From: Deltaproteobacteria bacterium
Lineage (GTDB): Bacteria > Desulfobacterota > Desulfobulbia > Desulfobulbales > VMSU01
Direction of reading: 5' to 3'
Length of the DNA: 11,383 bases
NCBI GenBank assembly: GCA_021789795.1
Contig: JAJYJA010000070.1
Span: 1 to 11,383 of the forward strand
Position 1 is the first letter of the stretch, and every line of letters begins with the position of its first letter. Shown here one piece after another: positions 1 through 7,922 of the stretch. The notes below the pieces were generated by a model. It ran no database searches. It had not been told where the DNA came from and worked only from the letters and a program-made list of their open reading frames with translations. Both the position numbers and the translations under genes were made by a program.

Positions 1-54
1 CCCACACGACAACAGGCTGTCAAACGAGATAAAACCACACTTTGGACAGCGCAT
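1..54 (-). CDS. zinc-ribbon protein, N-terminal fragment
   Basis: The minus strand reads MRCPKCGFISFDSLLSCG from an ATG at 54-52 and runs off the left edge of the window. A strong purine-rich Shine-Dalgarno (AGAGGAGGGG, about 57-66 read on the minus strand) lies just upstream, which supports the start. The CPKC pair followed by FxSFD and another Cys matches the opening of small zinc-ribbon proteins; a second CxxC pair would be expected just beyond the edge. It is divergent from the lipoprotein gene at 524. The function cannot be told from 18 residues. The call rests on the RBS and the CxxC start. Confidence 0.65.
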   Translation of the reverse strand, partial: MRCPKCGFISFDSLLSCG

Positions 55-144
55 TTCCCCTCCTCTCACGCCTTACGGCGCCGACGACCCGACGCGGCTG
101 GCGATCCCCCGCCGCCGTATCCGTTGCCGCCGCCACCCTAGCTA

Positions 145-279
145 TTGATGGCGTCGCAAAAAGACCGATCTACTGCGGCGCGTGGCGGTTTAGCTCGTTC
201 GGCATGCCATCTGTATGGCCTCACTCGCCAAACACACCCCGCGCCTTGTATATCGGCCCTTTTGCTTAGCCATCGGTTA
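145..279 (+). repeat. foldback (MITE-like) intergenic repeat, copy 1, long form
   Basis: The two ends are inverted repeats. The left arm from 147 reads GATGGC-gtc-GCAAAAAG-a-CCGAT, and the reverse complement of the right arm, ending at 274, reads GATGGC-taa-GCAAAAGG-g-CCGAT. Both continue into GGCGCG. The centre also folds: GCCAT (206-210), a CTGT loop, then ATGGC (215-219). The whole unit is therefore one imperfect palindrome of about 130 bases. A related shorter copy lies inverted at 7159-7238. It carries no coding frame of its own. It could be a non-autonomous transposable element or a REP/BIME-like structured repeat. Confidence 0.75.
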
Positions 280-418
280 TCTTTTTGCGAGATCATCAGC
301 TATTAAGGCATCATAGAACAGGCGGCGGGAGCCAGTCAAGCAATTATCCCCCGCCCGCCGTCCGACTCCGCGCCGGGCAAAAAAACATCTCCCCCACCAG
401 CGGCCTTGCAAAATAGCC

Positions 419-446
419 CCGATCAGGCTAAAAAGCCTGAAATCGG
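419..446 (+). promoter_or_regulatory. hairpin upstream of the lipoprotein gene
   Basis: CAGGCT (424-429) and AGCCTG (434-439) enclose an AAAA loop. The outer arms CCGAT (419-423) and ATCGG (442-446) extend the stem across a two-base bulge. No T-run follows on either strand, so it is not a canonical terminator. It lies 77 bases before the lipoprotein start and would be in the leader if transcription begins upstream of it. A regulatory role is inference. Confidence 0.4.
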
Positions 447-480
447 TGGCCGTCCCGCGCCACCTGTCCTCCCTTCACAT

Positions 481-510
481 CCCGCCCCGGGCCACCAAGC
501 CCAGGGCGGG
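481..510 (+). promoter_or_regulatory. strong GC hairpin just before the lipoprotein RBS
   Basis: CCCGCCC-c-GGGC (481-492) pairs with GCCC-a-GGGCGGG (499-510) around a short loop: eleven base pairs and one mismatch, almost all G:C. It ends two bases before the GGAG of the downstream ribosome binding site (513-516). In a transcript it could affect ribosome access or mRNA stability. The structure is directly visible; the regulatory role is inference. Confidence 0.45.
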
Positions 511-523
511 CCGGAGAACCACG

Positions 524-919
524 ATGAGATCCCTCACCAAGACCCTGCCCTGTCTGCTAGTCATCCTCGCCCTCACCGCCGGCTGCTCGTCCCACCGGTA
601 CGTGCGCCACCTGGCCTCGGACGTCTGCCTGGTCACCCCCCAGAAGACCAGCAAAAAGGAGATACTGTCTTATTTCGGCCCCCCGGACGAGAAGCAGACC
701 TTGAGCGACGGGGGCGAGGAGTGGAGCTACTTCCAACAGAACAAGAGCCTGCTGCGCAAGACCCCTTATGTCGGCAAGAGGCTGGGCACCGAGGACTACG
801 ACGTTATGGTGCTAACCTTCCACGGAGACACGGTGGCCACTTGCCAGTACCGGATGTTCAACGAGAAGGAGTTCAAGGCCTCGCACCTCGCACCAGCCCC
901 CCAGCCCGATGCCCAATAG
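524..919 (+). CDS. small outer-membrane-type lipoprotein, BamE/SmpA-like
   Basis: This is a 131-residue protein. Its N-terminus has a lipoprotein signal: basic MRSLTK, a hydrophobic stretch at about residues 8-17, and LTAGC with the lipidated Cys at 21. Ser22 follows, which favours outer-membrane sorting. The mature part has the run TSKKEILSYFGPPDEK, then GGEEWSYF and a short strand-rich region. That pattern recalls the BamE/SmpA fold, whose founder helps insert outer-membrane proteins. The ATG at 524 was preferred over an upstream GTG at 446 because it has GGAGA upstream and starts a proper signal peptide. Its 3' end overlaps pcm by 11 bases, so the two are probably co-transcribed. The lipoprotein call is firm; the BamE-like assignment is moderate and could be another small lipoprotein family. 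Confidence 0.8.
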   Translation: MRSLTKTLPCLLVILALTAGCSSHRYVRHLASDVCLVTPQKTSKKEILSYFGPPDEKQTLSDGGEEWSYFQQNKSLLRKTPYVGKRLGTEDYDVMVLTFHGDTVATCQYRMFNEKEFKASHLAPAPQPDAQ

Positions 920-1556
920 GTACGCCACCGCCCGGAGCCGGATGATCCGGGAACAACTCCTCCCCCGCGGCATCGGCGACCAGGGCACCCTGGCGGCGAT
1001 GGAGGAGGTGCCGCGCCACCTCTTCGTGGAAGACGCCCTCCAAGGCCAGGCCTATGGCGATTTCAGCCTGCCCATCGGCCTGGGTCAGACCATCTCCCAG
1101 CCCTACATCGTGGCCCTGATGACCCAAGGCTTGGGGCTAAAGCCCGCGGATCGGGTGCTGGAAATCGGTACCGGCTGCGGCTATCAGGCGGCGGTTCTTT
1201 CCCGCCTGTGCGCCAAGGTCTATACCGTCGAACGGCTAAAGCCGCTGATGATGAAGGCCCGGCAACTCTTCGACCGTCTGCACTACCTAAACCTGGTCTG
1301 CAAGCTCGACGACGGCACCCTGGGCTGGCCGGCCAACGCCCCCTACGATGCCATCATGGTGACCGCCGCCGGACCTGCGGTGCCCGAGGCCCTCCTCTCT
1401 CAGCTCGCCGAAGGCGGCCGTCTGGCGATGCCGATCGGCGGCCGCCAGGAGCAAGAACTGGTGCTGATCCGCAAGGAAAACGGCCAATACCTAAAATCCA
1501 CCCTCGAACAGGTACGCTTCGTGCCCCTGATCGGCGCCCAGGGCTGGTCGGAGTAG
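909..1556 (+). CDS. pcm: protein-L-isoaspartate O-methyltransferase
   Basis: This cytoplasmic enzyme methylates L-isoaspartyl residues from S-adenosylmethionine, starting repair of aged proteins. The 215 residues match the usual bacterial length. The pre-motif PIGLGQTISQPYIVALM is at 56-72, the SAM-binding motif VLEIGTGCGYQAA at 83-95 and the acidic post-motif VYTVE at 104-108. YDAIMVTAAG is at 146-155 and the GGRLAMPIG strand at 169-177. The ATG at 909 gives the family-typical N-terminus ahead of MIREQL. It has no good Shine-Dalgarno and lies inside the end of the lipoprotein gene, so translation is probably coupled. It converges on rodA, with 8 bases between the stops and no room for a terminator. 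Confidence 0.95.
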   Translation: MPNRYATARSRMIREQLLPRGIGDQGTLAAMEEVPRHLFVEDALQGQAYGDFSLPIGLGQTISQPYIVALMTQGLGLKPADRVLEIGTGCGYQAAVLSRLCAKVYTVERLKPLMMKARQLFDRLHYLNLVCKLDDGTLGWPANAPYDAIMVTAAGPAVPEALLSQLAEGGRLAMPIGGRQEQELVLIRKENGQYLKSTLEQVRFVPLIGAQGWSE

Positions 1557-1564
1557 GCCCGCCC

Positions 1565-2680
1565 TCACTCCCTCGTCCCCAGGCTGAACCGCCGCATCCG
1601 GATACTGAACAGGATGCCGATCCCGGCCAGGTTGGTCAACAGCGACGAGCCCCCGTAGCTGAACAAGGGCAGGGGCATCCCCACCACCGGCAACAACCCC
1701 AGTACCATCGCCAGGTTGACAAAGGCCTGCCAGAAGAGCAGCGAGGTGATGCCAAAGGCCAGGAGCACCCCAAACTTGTCCCTGGCCGCGCGGGCCACCT
1801 TCAGCCCCAGGTAGATCAGGAAAAAGTACCCCGACAAAAACACCGTCGTCCCCACGAACCCCCACTCCTCGGCCAGCACCGAGAAGGCGAAATCGGTATG
1901 GCGCTCGGGCAGGAAGTCCAGGTGCACCTGGGTGCCGGCCAGATAACCCTTGCCAAACACCCTGCCCGAGCCCACCGCGATCTTCGACTGCATGATGTGG
2001 TAGCCCGCCCCCAGGGGGTCGTTCTCCGGGGCGAACAGGGTCTCCACCCGCTGCCGCTGGTAGGGCTTGAGCCCGTATTTCCAAACCAGGGGCGTCAGAA
2101 ACACGGCCAGGGTCAGGATGACGATCACCGCGCTCAGCCGCAGCTTGACGAACATAGTCATGGAGGCGAAGACAAAGCACAGCATCAGGGCGGTGCCCAA
2201 GTCCGGCTGCTTGCAGATCAGGACAAACGGCAACCCCAGGAGCAGGCCGGGCACCAGCAAGTCACCCAGGCCGAAACCCTTGCCGGTGTCCTTGCGGTAG
2301 TAATAACTGGCCAGGGTAATCACCATCGACAGCTTGGACAGCTCCGAGGGCTGGAGCTTGATGAACCCCAGATTGATCCAGCGCTGAGCCCCGGAGGTGG
2401 TCCGGCCAAAGATGATGGCCACGATCAAGAGGACGATGATCGTGCCATAGATCGGATAGTTGACCCGCAGCAAAAAACGGTAGTCCACACTGATCAACCC
2501 CAGCATCAGACAGAACCCGGCCAGGTAATAGTAAATCTGCTTGATATAAGGCGCCATCCCCGGATAGCCGATGTAAGAGGCGCTGTAGAGGTTCATCAGC
2601 GACATGCCGATCACCACCAGCAGGGTGACGAGCAACAGCCAGTCAAAGTGCAGCAATAGCCGCCGGTCAAAGCGCTGCAT
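1565..2680 (-). CDS. rodA: RodA, SEDS-family peptidoglycan glycosyltransferase of the elongasome
   Basis: RodA is an inner-membrane protein that polymerises lipid II into glycan strands during side-wall growth, together with PBP2. The 371-residue protein is almost wholly hydrophobic, with about ten membrane segments. SEDS signatures are visible: GAQRWINLG at 97-105 followed by LQPSE, QPDLGTALM at 158-166, GAGYHIMQSKIAVGSG at 224-239, and PERHTDFAF at 258-266. The Asp at 263 fits the expected catalytic position. PLPLFSYGGSS lies at 336-346. The ATG at 2680 was chosen because GAGGAAGG lies just upstream; longer frames extend only into mrdA. It overlaps the mrdA end by 14 bases and is the last gene of the operon. 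Confidence 0.96.
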   Translation of the reverse strand: MQRFDRRLLLHFDWLLLVTLLVVIGMSLMNLYSASYIGYPGMAPYIKQIYYYLAGFCLMLGLISVDYRFLLRVNYPIYGTIIVLLIVAIIFGRTTSGAQRWINLGFIKLQPSELSKLSMVITLASYYYRKDTGKGFGLGDLLVPGLLLGLPFVLICKQPDLGTALMLCFVFASMTMFVKLRLSAVIVILTLAVFLTPLVWKYGLKPYQRQRVETLFAPENDPLGAGYHIMQSKIAVGSGRVFGKGYLAGTQVHLDFLPERHTDFAFSVLAEEWGFVGTTVFLSGYFFLIYLGLKVARAARDKFGVLLAFGITSLLFWQAFVNLAMVLGLLPVVGMPLPLFSYGGSSLLTNLAGIGILFSIRMRRFSLGTRE

Positions 2681-4562
2681 TCTTGTCGTCCTTCCTCGGA
2701 TTGACCAGGGTGAAGTACTCCTCCAGCATCTTTTTCGCCACCGGCCCGGCCCCGGTGGCCCCGTGCAGGCCATGCTCCACCAGGACGGTGATGGCGATCT
2801 CCGGCTTGTCCGCCGGCGCAAAACAGGTCAGCCAGGCGTGGTCGCGGTAATTGTAGGGGATGTCCTTCTCCTTTAAGTGCTTGTACTGGGCGATCTTGAC
2901 CACCTGGGCGGTGCCGGTCTTGGCCCCGACCACGATCGACCCCATCTTGACCACCCCGGCGGTGCCGTGCGGGGTGTTCACCGCCGCCACCATTCCGGCC
3001 CGGATCAGGGCCAGGGACTTGGCCGTGCCCAGGGCCTGGCCATCGACAATCGGCTTAAACGACTGCACCACCTTGCCGTCCTCGTCCATGACCGCCTCGA
3101 CCACCTGGGGCCGGTAGCGGGTGCCGCCGTTGGCGATGGTGCTGGTCATCGCGCAGATCTGAAGCGGGGTAGCCAGGTCGTAGCCCTGACCGATGGCCAC
3201 CGAGAGGGTCTCGCCCTCGTGCCAGGGCTGGCCGTAACGCCGCCGCTTCCATTCGGTGCTGGGGATCACCCCCGCCTTCTCGTTTTCCAGGTTGATGCCG
3301 GTGGGCTCGCCCAGGCCCAGGCTCTTGGCGTACTGGGCGATCTTGTCCACCCCCAGCCTCATGCCGACGTTGTAGAAATAAACGTCGCACGACTCGGCCA
3401 GGGCCCGCTCCAGGCTGATGGCGCCGTGGCCGCCCTTCTTCCAGCAGTGGTAGTCGCGATCCTTGAACCGCAGCGCCCCGTTGCAGAAGAAGGTGGTGTC
3501 GTCGGTGATCACCCCCTCGCTCAAGCCGGCCAAGGCCACCACCAGCTTGAAGGTGGAGCCGGGCGGATACTGGCCCTGGATGGTCTTGTCGATCAAGGGC
3601 TTAAACTCGTCGGTCTGCATGGCGTTCCAGTTCTTGCTCGAGATCCCGCCCACGAACTTCTCCAGCTCCAGGGGCGGCGAGCTAGCCAGGGCCAGGATCT
3701 TGCCGGTGTTGACATCCATCGCCACCGCCGCCCCGGCCTTGCCGTCCAGGGCGTCCTCCGCCGTGTCCTGAAGGTTGCGGTCGATGGTGAGCCGCAGGTC
3801 CGATCCGGACAGGGGTTGGATGGTGGAAACCTCCCGCTGTTCAAAACCCTGGGCATCCACCTCGACGTAACGCCGCCCCGGCTCGCCGCGCAACTGCTTC
3901 TCGTAGAGCCGCTCCAGGCCCATCTTGCCCAACTGGTCGCTGGGCTGATAGGTGCCCGGCGGCATGGCGCTCAGCTCCTTCTCGTTGATCCGGCCCAGAT
4001 AGCCGATCATATGGGAGGCCAGGTCCCCGTACAGGTATTCCCGCGAGGGCACTACCTCGATGTGGATGCCGGGCAGCTCGTAGAGGTGATTCTCGATAGC
4101 CACCAGGGTCTTCCAGTCGATATCCTCCTTGAGCAGGATCGGCAGGTAACGGGGATAATCCTCGCCCTCGCGGATCTTGTCCAGCAGCTCGTTGATGTCC
4201 ACCCCCAGAAGATTGGCCAGGCGGGTCAACAACTCCGAGGTGTTGGGCACATCCTCCCGGGCCAGGGTGACGTTGAAACAGGGCCGGTTGGCGACCAGGG
4301 GCCGCCCCAGTCGGTCGGAGATCATCCCCCGGGGGGCGTTGAGCCAGTGCAGCCGCAGGCGGTTGTTGTCGGCGAGCTTGGCGTACTCGTCCCCCTTCAC
4401 CACCTGCAAGAACCACAGCCGGACCACGATGAGGGCAACAAAGGCGAGCATGATCCCGGAGGCGAGGCGCAGGCGCTTCTTTAAAACCAGAAGTTCCGCC
4501 TCCTGGGCCTGATCGCTTCTGGAGATGACGTGACGTGAAAACCTCTGCCGCACCGTCCTCAA
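2667..4562 (-). CDS. mrdA: penicillin-binding protein 2, elongasome transpeptidase
   Basis: PBP2 crosslinks new peptidoglycan in the periplasm and partners RodA. The 631 residues have one membrane anchor at about 33-53. A class B PBP pedestal/dimerisation domain follows, with NAPRGMISDRLGRPLV at 75-90. The transpeptidase domain then carries the three active-site motifs: STFK with the acyl-serine at 336, SCD at 391-393 and KTG at 548-550. Length is typical. The start is uncertain. The longest frame begins with TTG at 4562 and overlaps the mreD stop as TTGA; a GTG at 4553, preceded by GAGG, is an alternative. Either keeps the whole anchor. The tight overlaps with mreD and rodA indicate translational coupling. 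Confidence 0.96.
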   Translation of the reverse strand: MRTVRQRFSRHVISRSDQAQEAELLVLKKRLRLASGIMLAFVALIVVRLWFLQVVKGDEYAKLADNNRLRLHWLNAPRGMISDRLGRPLVANRPCFNVTLAREDVPNTSELLTRLANLLGVDINELLDKIREGEDYPRYLPILLKEDIDWKTLVAIENHLYELPGIHIEVVPSREYLYGDLASHMIGYLGRINEKELSAMPPGTYQPSDQLGKMGLERLYEKQLRGEPGRRYVEVDAQGFEQREVSTIQPLSGSDLRLTIDRNLQDTAEDALDGKAGAAVAMDVNTGKILALASSPPLELEKFVGGISSKNWNAMQTDEFKPLIDKTIQGQYPPGSTFKLVVALAGLSEGVITDDTTFFCNGALRFKDRDYHCWKKGGHGAISLERALAESCDVYFYNVGMRLGVDKIAQYAKSLGLGEPTGINLENEKAGVIPSTEWKRRRYGQPWHEGETLSVAIGQGYDLATPLQICAMTSTIANGGTRYRPQVVEAVMDEDGKVVQSFKPIVDGQALGTAKSLALIRAGMVAAVNTPHGTAGVVKMGSIVVGAKTGTAQVVKIAQYKHLKEKDIPYNYRDHAWLTCFAPADKPEIAITVLVEHGLHGATGAGPVAKKMLEEYFTLVNPRKDDKNAAL

Positions 4563-5101
4563 GCCCTTGCCTTGTAGTAGTTGCCCCGCTTGCGACTAAA
4601 CAGGGAGTAAGTCCGGTGCCGCCGGTCGCACCAGGCAATCAAGGCTAAAAACAGCCGGGAAAACGGCACCACCAGGATGGTGAGAATCAACACCCGCTGC
4701 AAGATCGCCCCCCAGGCCCAGGGCACGGCGTTCTCGTCGGCCAGCATGAAACTGGCAAGGTAGACAAAGGCGTTGGCGAAGAGGTAAGAGAGGACAACCA
4801 GGGGGGGCTGGTGGTTTAGGGCCGTGAGATCAAAATGCCCCGCCAGACCCTTGACGATGAAGAACACCAGCAGATAGGCGACGGTGTAGATGCCCAGGAA
4901 ATAACCGGAGACCACCTCGCTGCCGATCCCGAAGAGCACGACCAGCAGCGCCCCCGGCCAGGCCTTTAAGTGGATGGCCAAGAAGACGATCAGCAAAAAA
5001 AGCAGGTCCGGCGCCCCCATCCAGGACGGCAGGGCCGGGAGCACCGTGGTTTGCAGGGCCAGGAACAAGACGCCCAGGAGCAGAAAGATAAAAAATCGCA
5101 C
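4559..5101 (-). CDS. mreD: rod shape-determining membrane protein MreD
   Basis: MreD is a small integral inner-membrane partner of MreC that helps activate the RodA-PBP2 synthase. The 180 residues hold five or six hydrophobic segments (MRFFIFLLLGVLFLAL at the start; others near 30-45, 50-65, 72-90, 100-120 and 133-155) and end in a basic tail rich in Arg and Lys. PDLLFLLIVFLAI, followed by the GSEVVSGYFLGIYTVAYLL region, is typical of the family. It begins with GTG at 5101, 12 bases after mreC stops, with a G-rich sequence (GGGGTGG) upstream. Its TGA overlaps the TTG start of mrdA. The family is poorly conserved, so the call leans on membrane pattern plus position. Confidence 0.92.
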   Translation of the reverse strand: MRFFIFLLLGVLFLALQTTVLPALPSWMGAPDLLFLLIVFLAIHLKAWPGALLVVLFGIGSEVVSGYFLGIYTVAYLLVFFIVKGLAGHFDLTALNHQPPLVVLSYLFANAFVYLASFMLADENAVPWAWGAILQRVLILTILVVPFSRLFLALIAWCDRRHRTYSLFSRKRGNYYKARA

Positions 5102-5113
5102 GCCGCCACCCCA

Positions 5114-5953
5114 TCATTCGGCCAAGGAGTTGGCCTTCAGAATGATGGTCACATACTCAAGCTCCCGGAAGTCCACCGCCGGTTGCACGGTGATGGTATG
5201 GAACATCCCCCGCTTGTCCTTGCCTACCTCGGAGACCCGGCCAACCAGGAGCCCCTTGGGGAACACCCCCCCCATGCCGGAGGTGACCACCAGATCGTCC
5301 TTGGCCACCTCCTTCTCCCGCAAGACGTAGTCCATGCGGTAGCCCTGGCCGTTGCCCTTGACAATGCCCAGCGCCCGGCTGGTCTGGAGGATGGCGTCCA
5401 CCGCCGAGTTGGGGTCAGTGGCCAGGAGCACCTTGGCGAAACGCGGCGAGACGTTGATCACCTGACCGACCACCCCCTCCACGGTCACCACCGGCATCCC
5501 CTTCTCCACCCCGGAGCTGATTCCCTTGTCGATGGTGATGGTCTTGAACCACAGGGCCGGATCACGGCCAATGACGTGGGCGGTGAGAACCGGCTGCTCC
5601 AGGCTGTGGGCCAGGTCGAGAAGCTGATTCAGCCGGACGTTGGTCGCCACCGCCTCCCGGTATTCGGCGTTGATGGCGATGTAGCGCTTGATCTCCTTAC
5701 GCAGACGGTCGTTCTCCTCGCTGACCCCCACCAGATCAAGATAGTGCCGCCAAAGGCCCGTTACCGCCTCGGTGGCCCGGGCGAAGACCGACTGCACCGG
5801 GCCCAAGGCCTCGAAGACCAAACGGTGGGAGAGGCCAAACTCCTTGCGGCCCACGGTGGTGACAACCGCGGTCACCGCCAGGGCCGCCAAGATGGCGACC
5901 AGGAAGAAGCGCTTTACTGGGTTGGGCTTCTTTTTCCTGCGCTCATAGGCCAT
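5114..5953 (-). CDS. mreC: rod shape-determining protein MreC
   Basis: MreC is a bitopic periplasmic scaffold that binds PBP2 and MreD. The 279 residues begin with a Lys/Arg-rich cytoplasmic stretch (ERRKKKP), then one membrane segment at about 15-34. A coiled-coil region with many Glu, Asn, Arg and Leu residues spans about 75-115. The beta-domain follows, with VIGRDPALWFKTITIDKG at 127-144 and TSGMGGVFPKGLLVGRV at 224-240, both conserved in the family. The ATG at 5953 is five bases after the mreB stop. Length is normal and nothing is missing. Confidence 0.96.
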   Translation of the reverse strand: MAYERRKKKPNPVKRFFLVAILAALAVTAVVTTVGRKEFGLSHRLVFEALGPVQSVFARATEAVTGLWRHYLDLVGVSEENDRLRKEIKRYIAINAEYREAVATNVRLNQLLDLAHSLEQPVLTAHVIGRDPALWFKTITIDKGISSGVEKGMPVVTVEGVVGQVINVSPRFAKVLLATDPNSAVDAILQTSRALGIVKGNGQGYRMDYVLREKEVAKDDLVVTSGMGGVFPKGLLVGRVSEVGKDKRGMFHTITVQPAVDFRELEYVTIILKANSLAE

Positions 5954-5958
5954 GGGAC

Positions 5959-6996
<1,038 letters not shown>

Positions 6997-7158
6997 CGTA
7001 AACATCCTCCCTTCGCCTTCTTACTGCCCCAAAAACGCCAAGGCACCCCGGCCATTAAAAAAACGCCGCCCACCGGGGCCCAACCCCGGCCTCTCGGCAA
7101 CGCCAACCCCGCCCACCAGCGAACTGGCAGTCCCCCCAAATGATACCCTCGCCCCCAG

Positions 7159-7238
7159 TAACCGATGGCTAAACCAAAGGGCCGACCTACCAAAACGCCG
7201 CGCGCCGCAGCAGATCGGTCTGCTGGCGAGGCCATCAA
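7159..7238 (-). repeat. foldback repeat, copy 2, short inverted form
   Basis: Read on the minus strand, this copy aligns with copy 1 at 145-279. It starts TTGATGGC, continues CAGACCGATCTGCTGCGGCGCG and ends GGGCC...GCCATCGGTTA. The arms GATGGCTAAACC and GATGGCCTCGCC (reverse complement) still pair imperfectly. The central part of copy 1, about 55 bases, is absent, leaving arms that almost touch at 7195-7204. Shared flanking bases (TT before, GGTTA after) suggest that the repeat unit is slightly longer than the inverted arms. If the candidate mreB promoter is right, this copy is transcribed in the mreB leader. Confidence 0.7.
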
Positions 7239-7256
7239 GAAATGTAAGCGCAAACA

Positions 7257-7283
7257 ATTACACCAAGCGGAAAAATAAATCAA
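7257..7283 (-). promoter_or_regulatory. mreB: candidate mreB operon promoter
   Basis: On the minus strand TTGATT (7283-7278) could be the -35 box and TGTAAT (7262-7257), five of six matches to TATAAT, the -10 box. The 15-base spacer is shorter than ideal. The AT-rich patch stands out from its GC-rich surroundings and lies about 260 bases upstream of mreB. The call is tentative. Confidence 0.35.
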
Positions 7284-7338
7284 CCGAACAAAAAATGCCG
7301 CCCACACCGCTAGGCGCGGCGACCGGGCCAAAAACCTC

Positions 7339-7367
7339 TTGACGAAGCGAAAGCGATTGTGTTAAAA
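7339..7367 (+). promoter_or_regulatory. sigma-70-type promoter of tRNA-Ala
   Basis: TTGACG (7339-7344) matches five of six bases of the -35 consensus. A 17-base spacer leads to TTAAAA (7362-7367), a weak -10. Transcription would begin about 14 bases before the mature tRNA 5' end. Position and spacing support it more than the -10 sequence does. Confidence 0.55.
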
Positions 7368-7388
7368 GCACCGAAAATTTGTGGACAC

Positions 7389-7464
<76 letters not shown>

Positions 7465-7497
7465 TTAGACATTCCAGAAAGTTCCAATATGTTCCTG

Positions 7498-7532
7498 AAA
7501 ACCCCGAGGCTGCAAGGCTTTCGGGGTTTTTC
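7498..7532 (+). terminator. rho-independent terminator after tRNA-Ala
   Basis: AAAACCCCGA (7498-7507) pairs with TCGGGGTTTT (7521-7530), and the T-run continues one base further. The loop is GC-rich and may pair partly. The A-run before and T-run after make it look bidirectional. It begins 33 bases after the tRNA and could end the tRNA transcript; it also insulates the integrase gene from it. Confidence 0.8.
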
Positions 7533-7576
7533 ATTTCCAGGGTGTTCCATAAAATTTATTGACTTCCAGCACCTCC

Positions 7577-7922
7577 TGGGGGTAATTTTGGGGGTAACAG
7601 CACTACCCTGAAGAGGAGTTACCCCCAAGCCCGGATCGCTTTGTCCCCGTAAGGCTCCGAGCCAATTCCTCATCATTTCGTCCCACTGTCTTTGGGGGTA
7701 ACTCTCTTGCCGCCGCTCTCGGCTTCCCTGCAACGCAAGAGGTCTTGCCATGCCCCTCACCCAACTAGAAATCCGTAACGCCAAACCGAAGGACAAACCT
7801 TACAAACTGTTTGCCGGAGAGGGACTATTCCTCCTTGTTACGCCCAATGGGGGCAAGTGGTGGCGCTTCAAGTATCGCTTTGGGGGTAAGGAAAAACTGC
7901 TTTCCGTAGGAACTTACCCCCA
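7577..7922. repeat. cluster of six TGGGGGTAA repeats, candidate integrase arm sites
   Basis: The 9-mer TGGGGGTAA occurs at 7577-7585, 7589-7597, 7693-7701 and 7881-7889. Its reverse complement TTACCCCCA occurs at 7619-7627 and 7914-7922. Four copies lie between the tRNA and the integrase start, and two lie inside the integrase reading frame. Far less than one copy is expected by chance in 350 bases. Position and arrangement fit arm-type binding sites of a lambda/P4-like integrase or sites of its excisionase. The role is inferred. Confidence 0.65.

Larger units (their letters stand above)
55..523. other. divergent intergenic region with repeat and hairpins
   Basis: This 469-base gap lies between a minus-strand zinc-ribbon gene and the plus-strand lipoprotein gene. 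It contains a long foldback repeat (145-279), a GC hairpin with arms near 321-330 and 350-360 (GGCGGCGGG against CCCGCCCGCC), and two more hairpins at 419-446 and 481-510. I see no convincing gene in it. The open frame at 42-269 runs through the repeat and has no family look. No clear sigma-70 promoter was found for either flanking gene. Confidence 0.6.
6997..7388. other. divergent intergenic region between mreB and tRNA-Ala
   Basis: This gap of nearly 400 bases has no gene. From mreB outward it holds the mreB ribosome binding site (7006-7011) and GC-rich segments able to form alternative hairpins (7046-7091). Next come the short foldback repeat (7159-7238), a candidate mreB promoter on the minus strand (7257-7283) and the tRNA promoter on the plus strand (7339-7367). 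Short open frames across it look like chance frames in GC-rich DNA. Confidence 0.6.

Noticed and set aside
42..269. Open frame of 75 codons at the left edge
   Set aside because: It crosses the foldback repeat, has low-complexity content and no RBS, and overlaps the real minus-strand zinc-ribbon start.
1208..2659. Long plus-strand frame opposite pcm and rodA
   Set aside because: It is Gln/His/Pro/Arg-rich and antisense to a clear rodA; such frames arise opposite GC-rich coding DNA.
2877..4484. 535-codon plus-strand frame opposite mrdA
   Set aside because: It is the antisense shadow of mrdA, whose active-site motifs are all intact on the minus strand.
6997..7005. Upstream ATG for mreB at 7005
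   Set aside because: GGGAGG touches it with no spacer, whereas the ATG at 6996 is properly spaced and gives the family-typical N-terminus.
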